Positions 1 through 10,228 of a DNA stretch of 64,000 nt are shown in pieces. Made by a program: the position numbers and the translations under genes. Positions within the stretch are counted from its first letter, which is position 1; each line of letters opens with the position of its first letter. Under the pieces are notes generated by a model that saw nothing but the letters and a program-made list of their open reading frames with translations, was not told the origin of the DNA and ran no database searches. Origin of the DNA: Methylococcus mesophilus (GTDB lineage Bacteria > Pseudomonadota > Gammaproteobacteria > Methylococcales > Methylococcaceae); assembly GCF_026247885.1 (NCBI RefSeq), contig NZ_CP110921.1:1731001-1795000 (forward strand). Direction: 5' to 3'.

Positions 1-1
1 T

Positions 2-1561
2 TCCGGCTTCCCCCCGATGGCCGGTATCGTTTCGGCCGTAGTCGGAGGGCTCCTGGTATCCCGGATCAACGGCTCCTATGTAACCATCAACGGCCCCGCC
101 GCCGGGCTCATCGTGGTGATTCTTGCCGCGACGCAGACACTGGGCCAGGGCGACGCGATGCAGGGCTATCGCTGTACGCTGGCCGCCATCGTGGTGGCTT
201 CGGTGCTGCAGATAGCGCTGGGACTGTTCAAGGCGGGACGCCTCAACGCCTATTTCCCTGCATCGGTGGTCCACGGCATGCTCGCCGCAATCGGCATCAT
301 CATCATGGCCAAGCAGTTCCACGTCATGGTGGGTGTCAAGCCGGAAGCCGCCAGCGACGACCTGCTTGCGACGATTGCCGAGATTCCCCGCAGCCTGCTC
401 GATCCCAACCCGGAAATCGCGCTGATCGGCGCCGTGGGCTTTCTGATCCTCGTCGCCTGGTCGCTGATGCGAAACCGCTATCTCAAGATGATCCCGGCAC
501 CGTTGCTGGTCGTGATCGCGGGGATGGCCCTCGGTAAATATTTCGACCTGGATCACGAACATATTTACATGTTCCATCCGGACAATCCGATCCTGCCCCA
601 CCACGAATACACCATCGGCCCCAAATTCCTGGTGACCATTCCGGAGGACTTTACCGCGGGATTCTATTTCCCGGATTTTTCCAAGGTATGGACGGCGGAA
701 TTCTGGGGTGCCGTTATCAGCATCTGCCTGGTCGGCAGCCTGGAAACGCTGCTCAGCGCGGTAGCGGTGGACAAACTCGACCCCTACAAGCGCTATTCCG
801 ATCTTAACCGCGATCTCACCGCCGTCGGAGCCGGCAATCTGCTCTGCGGCATGATCGGGGGTCTGCCGATGATCGCGGAAATCGTCCGCAGTTCGGCCAA
901 CATCACCAACGAGGCCAAGACCGGCTGGGCCAACTTTTTCCACGGCGCCTTCCTGCTGCTGTTCGTGGCATTGTTTCCGCACGTCATCCACGAGATTCCG
1001 CTGGCTTCACTGGCAGCGCTGTTGGTGTACACCGGCTTTCGCCTGGCCTCCCCTAAGGAATTCGCGAAGACCATGGACATCGGCTGGGAACAGTTGACGC
1101 TGTTCGTGATCACCATCTTCGGCGTGCTTGCCACGGACCTCCTGATCGGCGTCGCCATCGGCATTCTCGCCAAGCTGGTCATCCACATGCTGCGCGGCGT
1201 TCACCCGAAACATCTGCTCAAGATTTCCTACCGGATCGACGAGCGCCCGGCCGACACCTTCGTGATTCATGTGGACGGCTCGGCGATCTTCTCCAATTTC
1301 ATCGCGCTGAAAAGCGAAGTCGCGGATTTGCCCGTCGGCAAGACGGTGATCTTCGACCTTTCGGATGCCGATTTCATCGACCACACCGTCATGGAATTCA
1401 TCGACCACTTCCGGCTCGACTATGCACAGCGGGGCGGACGCTGCGAGATGCGAGGCCTCGAATCCCACGTGCCGTATTCGAACCATCCCCTGGCTGCGAG
1501 AAAGCGAAAACCGCAAGCGAAAGGCCCGGGCAAGGTCAGATTGGGCAGGCAGGCAGGCTGA
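2..1561 (+). CDS. SulP-family anion transporter (5' end outside window)
   Basis: Inner-membrane SulP/SLC26 permease for sulfate, bicarbonate or a similar anion; the substrate cannot be read from sequence. The frame is open from base 2 and encodes SGFPPMAG immediately before the first ATG at 17. SGFPP-type sequence belongs to the SulP core, so the real start lies left of the window. About ten hydrophobic segments fill roughly residues 1-400, followed by a cytoplasmic STAS domain (about 405-485, with FDLSDADFIDHT). The tail is basic and ends abruptly after the STAS domain. A two-component pair lies downstream on the same strand, with no sign of co-transcription. Confidence 0.9.
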   Translation, partial: SGFPPMAGIVSAVVGGLLVSRINGSYVTINGPAAGLIVVILAATQTLGQGDAMQGYRCTLAAIVVASVLQIALGLFKAGRLNAYFPASVVHGMLAAIGIIIMAKQFHVMVGVKPEAASDDLLATIAEIPRSLLDPNPEIALIGAVGFLILVAWSLMRNRYLKMIPAPLLVVIAGMALGKYFDLDHEHIYMFHPDNPILPHHEYTIGPKFLVTIPEDFTAGFYFPDFSKVWTAEFWGAVISICLVGSLETLLSAVAVDKLDPYKRYSDLNRDLTAVGAGNLLCGMIGGLPMIAEIVRSSANITNEAKTGWANFFHGAFLLLFVALFPHVIHEIPLASLAALLVYTGFRLASPKEFAKTMDIGWEQLTLFVITIFGVLATDLLIGVAIGILAKLVIHMLRGVHPKHLLKISYRIDERPADTFVIHVDGSAIFSNFIALKSEVADLPVGKTVIFDLSDADFIDHTVMEFIDHFRLDYAQRGGRCEMRGLESHVPYSNHPLAARKRKPQAKGPGKVRLGRQAG

Positions 1562-1653
1562 AGCCGCGGCTACGGAGAACCGCTGCCGGCACCCGCCGCA
1601 GGCGCTGGAGCGATAAAGGGACTGGGCTATAATGCCCGCAGCCTCCATTCCCC

Positions 1654-3135
1654 ATGTCCGTCGTGAAACCTCTGGTCTACCGCGCGGCCCAGCTTCGCGG
1701 CTGGGCTCTCCTCGGCCTGCTCGTACTGATCCTGACCGTACTGGTGGGCATGATCTGGCGCAACCTCGACCGGTTCGAGACCATCCGCGCCCATGTCAGC
1801 TATGCCCACCGCATCATGCAGACCGGCCTGGATCTCCAAAAAGCGCTGACGGATTCGCTGCAGGACAACGAAAAGGCGATCCGGCCCGGGCGCTTCGACG
1901 CCCTTGCCCGCGACCTCAACCAGCTCCGCCAGTCCGATCAGCATTTCGATCCCGACACGCCGCGCAAGCTTCAGATCGTCGAAACCTATCTCGCCGATCC
2001 CCTCCTCGGCCAGTTGGGCCCCCGCCCCCGGCGAACAAGACTGCTGCTCGCGCTCCATGTGATGAGCGAGATGCTGGATGCGGAAACCGCACGCCGGGAG
2101 GAGCTGCTGGAGGACATCAGCGCGAATACCCGCAGCGAGATCACCCTGGCCAGCCTGACGCTGGCCGCCATCCTGCTGGTGACCATGCTGTTCCTCACCC
2201 GCCGCATCCTGACACCCTTGCGGAATTTGCGGGAACTGCTGTCTCGAATCGCCCTCGAGGACTTCTCGCCGATCGCCACCCGCAACCTGGACCCGGTGCT
2301 GCTGCCGGTTTTCACCAGCTACAACGAGATGGTGAGCCAGCTCGCCGAGCTTCAGGAAACCAAGCGGCGTTATGCGGAATCTCTGGAAGCGGACGTGCGC
2401 TCCGCCACCCAGGCCCTGCTCGAACAGCAATACAGCCTCGCAAGGGCCGAGCGCTTCGCCGCGCTGGGCGAACTCGCCGCCGGCATCGCGCACGAGCTGC
2501 GCAATCCGCTGGCGGGCATCCAGATGAGCTGCAGCAACCTCAAGAATGAGGTGGGCAACCCGGAACACGTCGAACGGCTGGAACTCGTCATCGACGAACT
2601 CAAGCGGATGGGCCGGCTGCTCAACGAGCTGCTCGCCCAGGGCAAGCACACGCCGGCTCCGGCGCGGGATTTCAATCTGGCCTCGATGCTTCACGATCTG
2701 GCGGCGTTGACGCGCTACCAGGTTCCCACGCATGTCGCTCTGAGCTACGAAGTGCCCGAGGGGCTCGCCTGTCATCTGCCGGACAGCAGCTTGCGGCAGG
2801 CCTTGCTGAATCTGATTCTGAATGCCGCCGCGGCCATCGGCCCGGCACCGGGCGAGATCGGCATCAAGGTGCATACCGAGGGCGAGCAATTGATCATCCA
2901 GGTCTGCGACAATGGTCCCGGGTTTTCGGACGAAATCCTGAAACACGGTGTCCGTCCGTTCGGAACCGGCCGCCCCGGCGGAACCGGCCTCGGCCTCGCC
3001 ATGGTGCAGCGCTTCATCCGCGAGGTGAACGGCCGGATGCATCTGGCCAACCGCACCGAGGGCGGCGCCTGCTGCACGCTCATCATCCCGCGCCACATCG
3101 CTTCTGCCGGAGAAAAACCCGCTTATGGCCTATAG
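1654..3135 (+). CDS. Membrane sensor histidine kinase
   Basis: Sensor of a two-component system, 493 aa. Transmembrane segments at about 17-36 and 163-182 bracket a periplasmic sensor region of about 125 residues, followed by a HAMP-like linker and a coiled coil. The HisKA motif LAAGIAHELRNPLAG holds the phospho-acceptor His at about 280. The ATPase domain has the N box around Asn390, DNGPGF (about 419) and GTGLGLAM (about 443). The gene overlaps the downstream regulator by 11 bp, so the two are translationally coupled partners. The signal is unknown; the periplasmic region matches no family I recognise. Confidence 0.93.
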   Translation: MSVVKPLVYRAAQLRGWALLGLLVLILTVLVGMIWRNLDRFETIRAHVSYAHRIMQTGLDLQKALTDSLQDNEKAIRPGRFDALARDLNQLRQSDQHFDPDTPRKLQIVETYLADPLLGQLGPRPRRTRLLLALHVMSEMLDAETARREELLEDISANTRSEITLASLTLAAILLVTMLFLTRRILTPLRNLRELLSRIALEDFSPIATRNLDPVLLPVFTSYNEMVSQLAELQETKRRYAESLEADVRSATQALLEQQYSLARAERFAALGELAAGIAHELRNPLAGIQMSCSNLKNEVGNPEHVERLELVIDELKRMGRLLNELLAQGKHTPAPARDFNLASMLHDLAALTRYQVPTHVALSYEVPEGLACHLPDSSLRQALLNLILNAAAAIGPAPGEIGIKVHTEGEQLIIQVCDNGPGFSDEILKHGVRPFGTGRPGGTGLGLAMVQRFIREVNGRMHLANRTEGGACCTLIIPRHIASAGEKPAYGL

Positions 3136-4522
3136 CTTGCTGATCATCGAAGACGAGAAACTGCTCGGCTCGGAACTGGTCCGGCATTACGAACGGGCAG
3201 GCTGGGACGTCGATTGGGCCAAGACCTTGGCCGAGGCGCGCAACCTCTTCACCAAGAAAGCGGTCGACCCCCTGCTGGTGCTGTCCGACCGAAGCCTGCC
3301 GGACGGCAATGCGCTGGACCTGATGGAGGAGATGCGCGGCCAGGGCAATACTTCGGAATGGCTGCTGCTGACCGGCTACGGCAGCGTGCCGGATTCGGTC
3401 CGCGCCCTGCGCCTGGGCGCTTACGATTTCCTGGAGAAGCCCTGCGAACTCGAGCGCCTCGACTTGGTGGTCGCCAGTGCCACGCGTTCCGCCCAGGCGC
3501 AGCGCCGCCTGCTGGAGCAGGCGCAAGAACGGCACCGCCGCTATTCGCCCGAGGCCTACGTCGGCCGCAGCGAAGCCGCGCAGCGGGTACGCGACATGCT
3601 GGAGCGCCTCACCCGGGTGCCGTTCAGCGCCCTGATCATCGGCGGCGAAAGCGGCACCGGCAAGGGACTGGTCGCCCGCATCCTGCACTACTCGGGCAAG
3701 CGCGCCCAGCACCCGCTGATCGAACTCAACTGCGCCGCCCTCCCCCACGACCTGCTCGAATCCGAGCTGTTCGGCCATGAGGCCGGCGCTTTCACCGGCG
3801 CCATCGGCCGCCACCGCGGCCTCATCGAGCAGGCCGACGGCGGCACCCTGTTCCTGGACGAGATCGGGGAAATGCACCTCGATCTGCAGGCCAAGTTGCT
3901 CAAGGCGATCGAAGACCGCAAGATCCGCCGGCTGGGCTCGGAAAAGGAAATCAGCGTCGACGTCCAGATCCTGGCGGCCAGCAACCGCAACCTGGAAGAC
4001 ATGGTGCGCAACGGCAGCTTCCGCGGCGACCTTTTTCACCGGCTGAGCGTCTTCCGGCTGCAGCTGCCGCCACTTCGCCAGGTCAAGCAGGATCTGGAGG
4101 AGCTGGTGCCGTTGCTGATCGCGGAATTCAACGCCAAGGCGGGAAAGCAGGTGAAGGTCGTTCCCGACGACGCCTGGAGCCTGCTACGGACCTACGACTG
4201 GCCCGGCAACGTCCGTGAACTGCGCAACGTCATCGAGCGCTGCGTATTATTCGCCGAAGGCCCGGTCTTCCCCGCGCAGTGGCTGCAGTTGCCGGGACAC
4301 ATCAACGTTCCGCCGGCCGCATCAGCGGCCCCATCCGGAACCGAGTGCATCGTGCTGCCCCTGGACGGCAGCATGGCGCTGGACGACATGGACTGCTACA
4401 TCATCCGCAGCACCCTCGAACGCTATGGCGGCAACGTCACTGCCGCAGCCCGCGCCTTGGGCGCCACCCGCGAGACGCTGCGCTACCGCATCCGCAAGTA
4501 CGGCCTCAAGGAAACCGCCTGA
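3125..4522 (+). CDS. NtrC-family sigma-54-dependent response regulator
   Basis: Transcription activator of 465 aa, partner of the overlapping kinase. The receiver domain spans 1-120 with phospho-acceptor Asp at about 55 (LVLSDRSLPD). The AAA+ domain has Walker A GESGTGKG (about 174), the sigma-54 contact loop GAFTGA (about 221) and Walker B GGTLFLDEIGE. A Fis-type helix-turn-helix closes the protein (GNVTAAARALGATRETLRYR). It should activate sigma-54 promoters after phosphorylation. The target genes are not evident; the SulP gene upstream or the small gene downstream are possibilities only. Confidence 0.95.
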   Translation: MAYSLLIIEDEKLLGSELVRHYERAGWDVDWAKTLAEARNLFTKKAVDPLLVLSDRSLPDGNALDLMEEMRGQGNTSEWLLLTGYGSVPDSVRALRLGAYDFLEKPCELERLDLVVASATRSAQAQRRLLEQAQERHRRYSPEAYVGRSEAAQRVRDMLERLTRVPFSALIIGGESGTGKGLVARILHYSGKRAQHPLIELNCAALPHDLLESELFGHEAGAFTGAIGRHRGLIEQADGGTLFLDEIGEMHLDLQAKLLKAIEDRKIRRLGSEKEISVDVQILAASNRNLEDMVRNGSFRGDLFHRLSVFRLQLPPLRQVKQDLEELVPLLIAEFNAKAGKQVKVVPDDAWSLLRTYDWPGNVRELRNVIERCVLFAEGPVFPAQWLQLPGHINVPPAASAAPSGTECIVLPLDGSMALDDMDCYIIRSTLERYGGNVTAAARALGATRETLRYRIRKYGLKETA

Positions 4523-4721
4523 GCCGCCTGCGGCGCTGTCGGATTCCCGACAATTCGCCGCGCTATCCTGGTGCGCTCACTCCACATGCAGCTGCCTCGA
4601 CGGCGCCTAGGCCCTGATTGCCAAGGCTTGGCTGGGACGGCATGAGATATGCTTGACACAGAGCAAGGACCACCGCGCTACGGAACGGCTTCGACCTCAC
4701 CGATGACCGGAGGACATGCCG

Positions 4722-4958
4722 ATGACCACGCCCATCGCAAGCCGCCTGCACAAGGCCAAGACCTTCCTGATGCTTTGGGGCTGCGGCTGGAAACGCCGAA
4801 AGCTCCCCTCAGCAACCTCATACCGCATCGAATGGCAGGACCCCGCCTCCGGCGCCTGGTACGGCGACCGGACCGCCCTGCGCTTGTTGAAAGTCCAGGC
4901 CCTGGCGCCCTATGACCGGCCGGACTCAACCCGCGGGCGTTATTGCCGGCACTTTTGA
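4722..4958 (+). CDS. Small basic hypothetical protein
   Basis: A frame of 78 aa preceded by a good ribosome-binding site (GGAGG at about 4708-4712, 9 bases before ATG 4722; the in-frame ATG 4716 is too close to it). The product has a Lys/Arg-rich, Trp-containing first half (MLWGCGWKRRK) and a compact C-terminal part. I recognise no family. Its last 33 bases overlap the end of the convergent ribA-like gene. The ribosome-binding site is the main reason to call it. Confidence 0.4.
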   Translation: MTTPIASRLHKAKTFLMLWGCGWKRRKLPSATSYRIEWQDPASGAWYGDRTALRLLKVQALAPYDRPDSTRGRYCRHF

Positions 4959-6140
4959 TCCCTCGGCGCGCAACGGACCGTACACGACCAGATCCCGACC
5001 CAGCGGCTGACAGCCGCAGTCGGCGATCCTGGCGGATCCCAGCCCGGAACCGCCGGTGCCGGTTTGGCCCCGGAACTGGGGCACGACGGTGATCACGCAG
5101 TAGTCCGCCAGCGCCCCCTCGAGGAAACGGCCGATCAGGCCGGCATCGCCGTCGACCAGGAGGGAACGCACCCCGAGGCCGAGGATCGCCGCCAATGCTG
5201 CCGCAAGGTCGATACCGCCTCGGGCGTCCGCGGGTACCGCAACGACATCGCCGGCGGTTGCCGGCGTGCCGGCCACGGCGAGCCTCACGGGCGCTTTCGA
5301 ACCGTCGCGCAAAGCGAGCCGCAGCTCCGGCCCGGCCGGCTGCAATACCGCATCATGAGCAGCCCGCAGGGCAGCGGACAGCTCGCACGCCTCCGGCCCG
5401 GAAGCCTGCGCGTCCCCTCCGCCCAGACTCTGGGCGTGGCTCAGCGTCACGAACGGCCGGGCGGGCGGAAGCGGGCCTTCGGCCAGGCGTTCGAACAGGG
5501 TATCGAGGAACGGAAAACGCGGCCGCTTCCGCTCGAACGACAGCATATGTGCCATCTTCTCGACCTTGGCCCGGAGGTAACGGACGTTCTCCGGATGGCT
5601 GGGCGCCTCGATCGGCACCCGCGCGCCGATGGGTATGCCGTAGCGGCGCAGTTCGTCCAGCTTCTTCGGATTGTTGGTCATCAGCCGCACGCTCTTCACG
5701 CCCAGGTCTTCCAGGATGCGCGCCGCGACGTAATAGTCGCGCTCGTCGGCCTGATGGCCCAGGCGCAGATTGGCCTCCACCGTATCGAGCCCCTCGTCCT
5801 GCAGGTTATAGGCCCGCAGCTTTTGCACCAGGCCGATGCCCCGCCCTTCCTGACGCAAATACAGCAAGACGCCGCATTCCGCCTCGCCGATTGCGCTCAG
5901 CGCCAGGTCGAGCTGTTCGCCGCAGTCGCAGCGGCGGGAACCGAACACGTCGCCGGTCAGGCACTCGGAATGGACGCGGGCCAGCACCCCCTCCTGCCCC
6001 CGGACCTCGCCTTTCACCAATGCCAGATGCTGCTTGTCGTCCTGGGTGCCGCCGTAGCAGTGGATGACGAAATCGCCGAAGCGGTTGGGAAGACGGGTGC
6101 TGACGAGTTCGTGAACGACGGGGGCAGTCCGGGTTTTCAT
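4926..6140 (-). CDS. ribA: GTP cyclohydrolase II with a RibD-reductase-like C-terminal domain
   Basis: First step of riboflavin synthesis: GTP to 2,5-diamino-6-ribosylamino-pyrimidinone phosphate. Residues 1-200 carry the GCH2 signatures: Zn ligands Cys60, Cys71 and Cys73 (HSECLTGDVFGSRRCDCGEQ), YLRQEGRGIGL and TNNPKKL. Usual RibA is about 200 aa, but this protein has 404. The second half begins RPFVTLSHAQSLGG and includes GVRSLLVDGDAGLIGRFLEG, matching the general pattern of the RibD pyrimidine-reductase domain (catalysis of the third step), although its N-terminal nucleotide-binding features look weak. GCH2 activity is well supported; reductase activity is inference. Confidence 0.88.
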   Translation of the reverse strand: MKTRTAPVVHELVSTRLPNRFGDFVIHCYGGTQDDKQHLALVKGEVRGQEGVLARVHSECLTGDVFGSRRCDCGEQLDLALSAIGEAECGVLLYLRQEGRGIGLVQKLRAYNLQDEGLDTVEANLRLGHQADERDYYVAARILEDLGVKSVRLMTNNPKKLDELRRYGIPIGARVPIEAPSHPENVRYLRAKVEKMAHMLSFERKRPRFPFLDTLFERLAEGPLPPARPFVTLSHAQSLGGGDAQASGPEACELSAALRAAHDAVLQPAGPELRLALRDGSKAPVRLAVAGTPATAGDVVAVPADARGGIDLAAALAAILGLGVRSLLVDGDAGLIGRFLEGALADYCVITVVPQFRGQTGTGGSGLGSARIADCGCQPLGRDLVVYGPLRAEGSKVPAITPAG

Positions 6141-6272
6141 GCAGGCGGTGAATTCCGAAGAGAGTGCGGCTGAGCGAGCGGCACCGGAACCGGGTTCCGG
6201 GAAGCGCGCTCAAGGTGAAAATCTACGCTTATACACAAATTTGGCAGTGCATGCCAAGGGCGGGGCGTGGGA

Positions 6273-8312
6273 TCAGCGGGCCGACAAGATTTCATTCAGG
6301 GAGTCGAGGGACTCCGCCGGTGGCGCGCAAACCCGCCCACGGCAGACATAGGCCAGCGGCCCGCGCGCACCCGGAACCCGTGCCGCCAGTTCCGGCGGCA
6401 GCCCGGCCGCATCGGAGGGAATCGCGTAGACCAGGGATTCCGGAGCGGCTGCGCGCGCCTTTGCACACCATTGCTCCAGCGCTTCGCCTTCGCCCCGCAG
6501 GATGCACAGCGGCGGCGGGTTGAGCCAGTCCCGGGCGGCATTCATCAAAGCGCCGTGGGCATTGGGGTGCTGGGCCATCGCACCCCGCGCCGCCCTCAAG
6601 CCCCGTTCGGCCGCATCGGCATAGCGCAGATCCCCCGTCAGGCCGGCGAGCCGGATCAGCGCGCGGATCGCGACGCCGTTACCGGACGGCATGGACTCGT
6701 CCATCCAGGGCTTGGGACGCTGGATGAGCGCCTCGTGATCGGACGAGGTGAAGAAGAAACCGCCGTATTCGGCATCCTCGAAACGCTCCAGCAACCGGTC
6801 CGCCAGCTCGACTGCCCAGGCCAGGTCGTCTGAGTTCCAGCGCGTCTGCAGAAGCTCCAGCGCGGCATCCAGCAGGAAAGCATGATCGTCGAGATAGGCG
6901 TCGAACCGCGCCCGCCCGTCCTTGTACACCGACATCAGCCGGCCATCGGCGTCCATGGTCCGACGCACGAACTCGAAGGCCCGGTCCGCGGAATCCTTGA
7001 AATCGTCCCGTCCCAACAAACGCCCAGCCACGGTCATGCCCCGGATCATGAGGCCGTTCCAGGAAGCGATGACCTTGTCGTCCCTGCCCGGCCGGACCCG
7101 TAGCTCCCTCGCCCGGCGAAGGCAAGCCCTGGCCGAGCCGAGCAGCCCAGCCACCTCGCCGCCGGTTTTCCCGGCCTCCGCCGCGACGGCTTCCAGGGAC
7201 CGGGCAACGTGCAGATGCCAATGGCCTTCGAAATTCGGGGGCTCGTCCAGGCCATAACGACGGGAAAACACTGCGTACTCGTCCTCGGTGAGCAGCGCCT
7301 GCGCTTGCAGGCGATCCCAGACGTAGAACCTGCCCTCCTCGCCCTCTGAATCCGCGTCGAGAGCGGCGTAATAGCCGCCCTCCGGGGATTGCATCTCGCG
7401 GATCGCCCATTCGGCGGTTTCGATCGCGACGGCGGCGTAGGCCGGATCACCGGTGTGCGCCGCCATCCTGGCATACAGCTCGAGCAACGGACCGTTGTCA
7501 TAGAGCATCTTCTCGAAATGGGGAATCTCCCAGCGTTCGTCCACCGAATAGCGGGCGAAGCCACCGCCGAGATGATCGTAGATGCCTCCCCGGGCCATGC
7601 CGTCGAGCGTCGTGCGCAGCATCTCGAAACCCTCGCCATCCGAGTGCATCAGGAATTCGAGCTCGGCCGTGTGGGGGAACTTGGGCGCGCCGCCGAATCC
7701 GCCGTGGACGGCATCGAAGTTCGTCCGAAGCGCATGCTTCGCCCGCGCCAGCAGTTCGACATCCGGCAGCATGGCGCCGTTGCCTTCACGGCCCAGGGCC
7801 TCCAGGGCCTCGCGCAATACTTGGCCGTTTTGGGCAAGATCGCCTCGGTGCTCGGCATAAAAGGCGGCCAGCTGGTGCAGCACGGACACGAAGGCCGGCA
7901 TGTTGTAGCGCGGTTCCTTGGGGAAATAGGTGCCGGTGAAGAACGGCACCAGATCGTGCGGATTCAGGCATACCGTGAGCGGCCAGCCCCCGCCGCGGCG
8001 CGATAGCATCTGATGGACGGTCTGGTAGATGCGGTCGAGATCGGGCCGCTCCTCCCGATCCACCTTGATGTTGACGAACAGCCGGTTCATGACTTCCGCC
8101 GTCGCCTCGTCCTCGAACGACTCGTGCGCCATGACGTGGCACCAGTGGCAGGCGGAATAGCCGACGGACAGCAGGATCGGCCGGTCGGAACGGCGGGCTT
8201 CTTCCAGCGCCTCCGGCCCCCAGGGATACCAGTCCACCGGATTGTGGGCATGCTGCAGCAGATAGGGACTGGTCTCGCCTGTGAGGCGGTTGGAGCGCTG
8301 TGGGTCGCGCAT
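6273..8312 (-). CDS. DUF255/YyaL-type thioredoxin-fold protein
   Basis: Family of 650-700-aa cytoplasmic proteins with an N-terminal thioredoxin-like domain and an (alpha/alpha)6 glycosidase-like body (SSP411/YyaL family); biochemical role unsettled. ATG 8312 is chosen because the family begins just before [18 protein letters not shown]; the longer frame upstream is low-complexity and overlaps pgaD. The product is 679 aa. Landmarks are [16 protein letters not shown] (CxxC-like pair) at about 50, [10 protein letters not shown], and [21 protein letters not shown]. It lies downstream of pgaD on the same strand, separated by about 76 bp. Confidence 0.92.
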   Translation of the reverse strand: MRDPQRSNRLTGETSPYLLQHAHNPVDWYPWGPEALEEARRSDRPILLSVGYSACHWCHVMAHESFEDEATAEVMNRLFVNIKVDREERPDLDRIYQTVHQMLSRRGGGWPLTVCLNPHDLVPFFTGTYFPKEPRYNMPAFVSVLHQLAAFYAEHRGDLAQNGQVLREALEALGREGNGAMLPDVELLARAKHALRTNFDAVHGGFGGAPKFPHTAELEFLMHSDGEGFEMLRTTLDGMARGGIYDHLGGGFARYSVDERWEIPHFEKMLYDNGPLLELYARMAAHTGDPAYAAVAIETAEWAIREMQSPEGGYYAALDADSEGEEGRFYVWDRLQAQALLTEDEYAVFSRRYGLDEPPNFEGHWHLHVARSLEAVAAEAGKTGGEVAGLLGSARACLRRARELRVRPGRDDKVIASWNGLMIRGMTVAGRLLGRDDFKDSADRAFEFVRRTMDADGRLMSVYKDGRARFDAYLDDHAFLLDAALELLQTRWNSDDLAWAVELADRLLERFEDAEYGGFFFTSSDHEALIQRPKPWMDESMPSGNGVAIRALIRLAGLTGDLRYADAAERGLRAARGAMAQHPNAHGALMNAARDWLNPPPLCILRGEGEALEQWCAKARAAAPESLVYAIPSDAAGLPPELAARVPGARGPLAYVCRGRVCAPPAESLDSLNEILSAR

Positions 8313-8388
8313 GCTCGGGCGGCTTCTCGGAAGGGGAGTGCGGCCCAGTGTACCAGCTCCCCCGTATTTCCGAGTATCCCGCTGGGAC

Positions 8389-8850
8389 TCAAAGGTCTGT
8401 TTCCGGACCTCGGCCCTGCAGCCGGGTGATCCGTCCCTGGGCGTCGAAATGAACTTCGACGTACCGGCTGCTCCGGCCTTCGGCGAGGCTGGGAAAATCG
8501 AGCTGGAAGGCTTCGCACAGGGCCTTGGCGGCAACGGGCGCCGGCAAGGGCGGTGCACTCCCGCCCGCGGCCGCGCCGGACAGGCCATAGGCAACGCGGA
8601 GCATCCACAACCCCGCCAAGCCCCCCACAGTCGCGGCATAGAGCTGCAGCAACTGAGTGAGACCCAGGTAACCGCCGGAAAGATTCACCCATACCGAGCA
8701 GAGCCGGATGTCCAGCCACCAGCCGCAAAGTTCCAATACCGGGAACAGGAAATAAGCCCACAGCAGCCAGCCCGCCGCGGCCACGGCAAGCGCGCCGAAG
8801 CGCTGGCGACGAGTCTGCAGCTCCGGTGCGTTAATGACGAGTTCGGTCAC
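8389..8850 (-). CDS. pgaD: Poly-beta-1,6-GlcNAc biosynthesis protein PgaD
   Basis: Small inner-membrane partner of the PgaC synthase, 153 aa. Two hydrophobic segments (about 20-40 and 62-88) precede a cytoplasmic tail. Start is GTG 8850, preceded by GAGGAG about nine bases upstream; the first 20 bases overlap the end of pgaC, indicating coupling. In E. coli PgaD binds c-di-GMP together with PgaC and is required for polymer synthesis. The assignment rests on position and topology more than on strong motifs. Confidence 0.8.
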   Translation of the reverse strand: MTELVINAPELQTRRQRFGALAVAAAGWLLWAYFLFPVLELCGWWLDIRLCSVWVNLSGGYLGLTQLLQLYAATVGGLAGLWMLRVAYGLSGAAAGGSAPPLPAPVAAKALCEAFQLDFPSLAEGRSSRYVEVHFDAQGRITRLQGRGPETDL

Positions 8851-10228
8851 TCCTCAAAACTCCTCTGTCCAAAGTCACCCAGACCGCGCGCTGGCCCTTC
8901 TTTTTCCTGACGGCCCGCAGGAAACCGGCCACCGTGGTCGAAACATTGATGAGCCAGTACACCAGCGGGTACCAGACCATCCAGTAGTAATAGCGGCCCA
9001 TGCCGCCGATCCTGGCTTCGTAGCGCGAATCGATGGCGAGGCTGACCGCGAACTGCGCCAGGCAAGTGATGCTGAGCAGCATCCCGGTCCAGCTCGGCAC
9101 CAGTTCAGCGAGAACCCCGCCATCCAGGTCGAAGACCTGGCCGAGTAGCCAGGCTACGGTCGCTGCGAGCACGAGGTGAGACCACAGGATGCCGGCCAGC
9201 GTTTCGGCGTAGAGCGGCCACATGCGCCGGGCCGGCCAGGAGAGAACCGGCCGGATATAGCGCATGAGCACCTCGACGCCGCCCTGCGCCCAACGGCGGC
9301 GCTGCTTCCACAGGCCTGCCAGGGTTTCCGGCATGAGCACCCAGCACAAAGCGTTGTGCTCGAAGCGGATGTCCCAGCCGCCGAGCTGGAGCTTCCAGCT
9401 GATGTCGATGTCTTCCGTGATCATGTCGTTGCTCCAGTAGCCGACCTCGTGCAGGGCGCTCTTGCGGAATGCGGCGATTACACCGGAAACCGTGAAGACG
9501 CAGCCATAAACCCGCTGCGCCCGCTTGATGAGTCCGACGATGGCCGAGAACTCGCCGACCTGGATTTTGCCGAGCAGCGTGGAGCGGGTGCGGATGCGGG
9601 GATTCCCCGTCACCGCGCCCACCCGCGGGCCGGCGAGGAAATGCCGCAGCATCCAGCGAGCCGCTTCCGGCGCCAGCAGGGCATCGCCGTCGATGCAGAT
9701 CAGGTATTCGTATTTGCTCAACAAGGCGCCGGTCTTGAGCGCCGTGGCCTTGCCCTGGTTGGACGCCAGGTTCACCACCCGCAGACGTTCGTATCGCCCG
9801 GCGAGCTCGTGGAGTATCTCCAGGGTGTTGTCGGGGCTGCCATCGTTGATGGCGATGATTTCGTAATTGGGATAATCCTGCTTCAGCAGGTATTCCACGG
9901 TTTCGTGGATGTTCCCGGCTTCGTTGTAGCAGGGAATCAGGAACGAGACCCCCGGATAGTGGGAAAGACCCGGAGCATCATCGACCGGATCGCCGTCGGG
10001 CCGCTCCCAGCGCAGCCAGTAGATGCCGGCCCCTATCATCCAGACATAGGCCATGAACAGCGGATAGAAGAAGATGAAACTGGAAATCCAGTCGCCCCAC
10101 GCCTGCCAGGGCAGGCTTTCCACCTTCGGGGCCGCACCGGCGACGAACCCTGCGATGGCCTCGCCGGCCTGGGCGAGGGCCACCCGCCAGGCATCCGCCG
10201 CAGAACCGGACACGCTCACGGCGCCCAC
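8831..10228 (-). CDS. pgaC: Poly-beta-1,6-N-acetylglucosamine synthase PgaC
   Basis: Family 2 glycosyltransferase, 465 aa, polymerising UDP-GlcNAc at the inner membrane. Seen: an N-terminal transmembrane segment, the GT2 core with INDGSPDN, CIDGDALL (DxD), TEDIDISWKL and the QRRRWAQGG acceptor motif, then three C-terminal membrane segments. No ATG is available: GTG 10228 gives the full frame, while GTG 10219 would overlap the pgaB stop as GTGA, so either may be used. It is central in the pgaBCD set; no pgaA porin gene is present in the window. Confidence 0.93.
   Translation of the reverse strand: MGAVSVSGSAADAWRVALAQAGEAIAGFVAGAAPKVESLPWQAWGDWISSFIFFYPLFMAYVWMIGAGIYWLRWERPDGDPVDDAPGLSHYPGVSFLIPCYNEAGNIHETVEYLLKQDYPNYEIIAINDGSPDNTLEILHELAGRYERLRVVNLASNQGKATALKTGALLSKYEYLICIDGDALLAPEAARWMLRHFLAGPRVGAVTGNPRIRTRSTLLGKIQVGEFSAIVGLIKRAQRVYGCVFTVSGVIAAFRKSALHEVGYWSNDMITEDIDISWKLQLGGWDIRFEHNALCWVLMPETLAGLWKQRRRWAQGGVEVLMRYIRPVLSWPARRMWPLYAETLAGILWSHLVLAATVAWLLGQVFDLDGGVLAELVPSWTGMLLSITCLAQFAVSLAIDSRYEARIGGMGRYYYWMVWYPLVYWLINVSTTVAGFLRAVRKKKGQRAVWVTLDRGVLRSDRTRH

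Noticed and set aside
6141-6272. FMN riboswitch upstream of the ribA-like gene
   Set aside because: The 132-bp leader shows none of the conserved RFN-element blocks.
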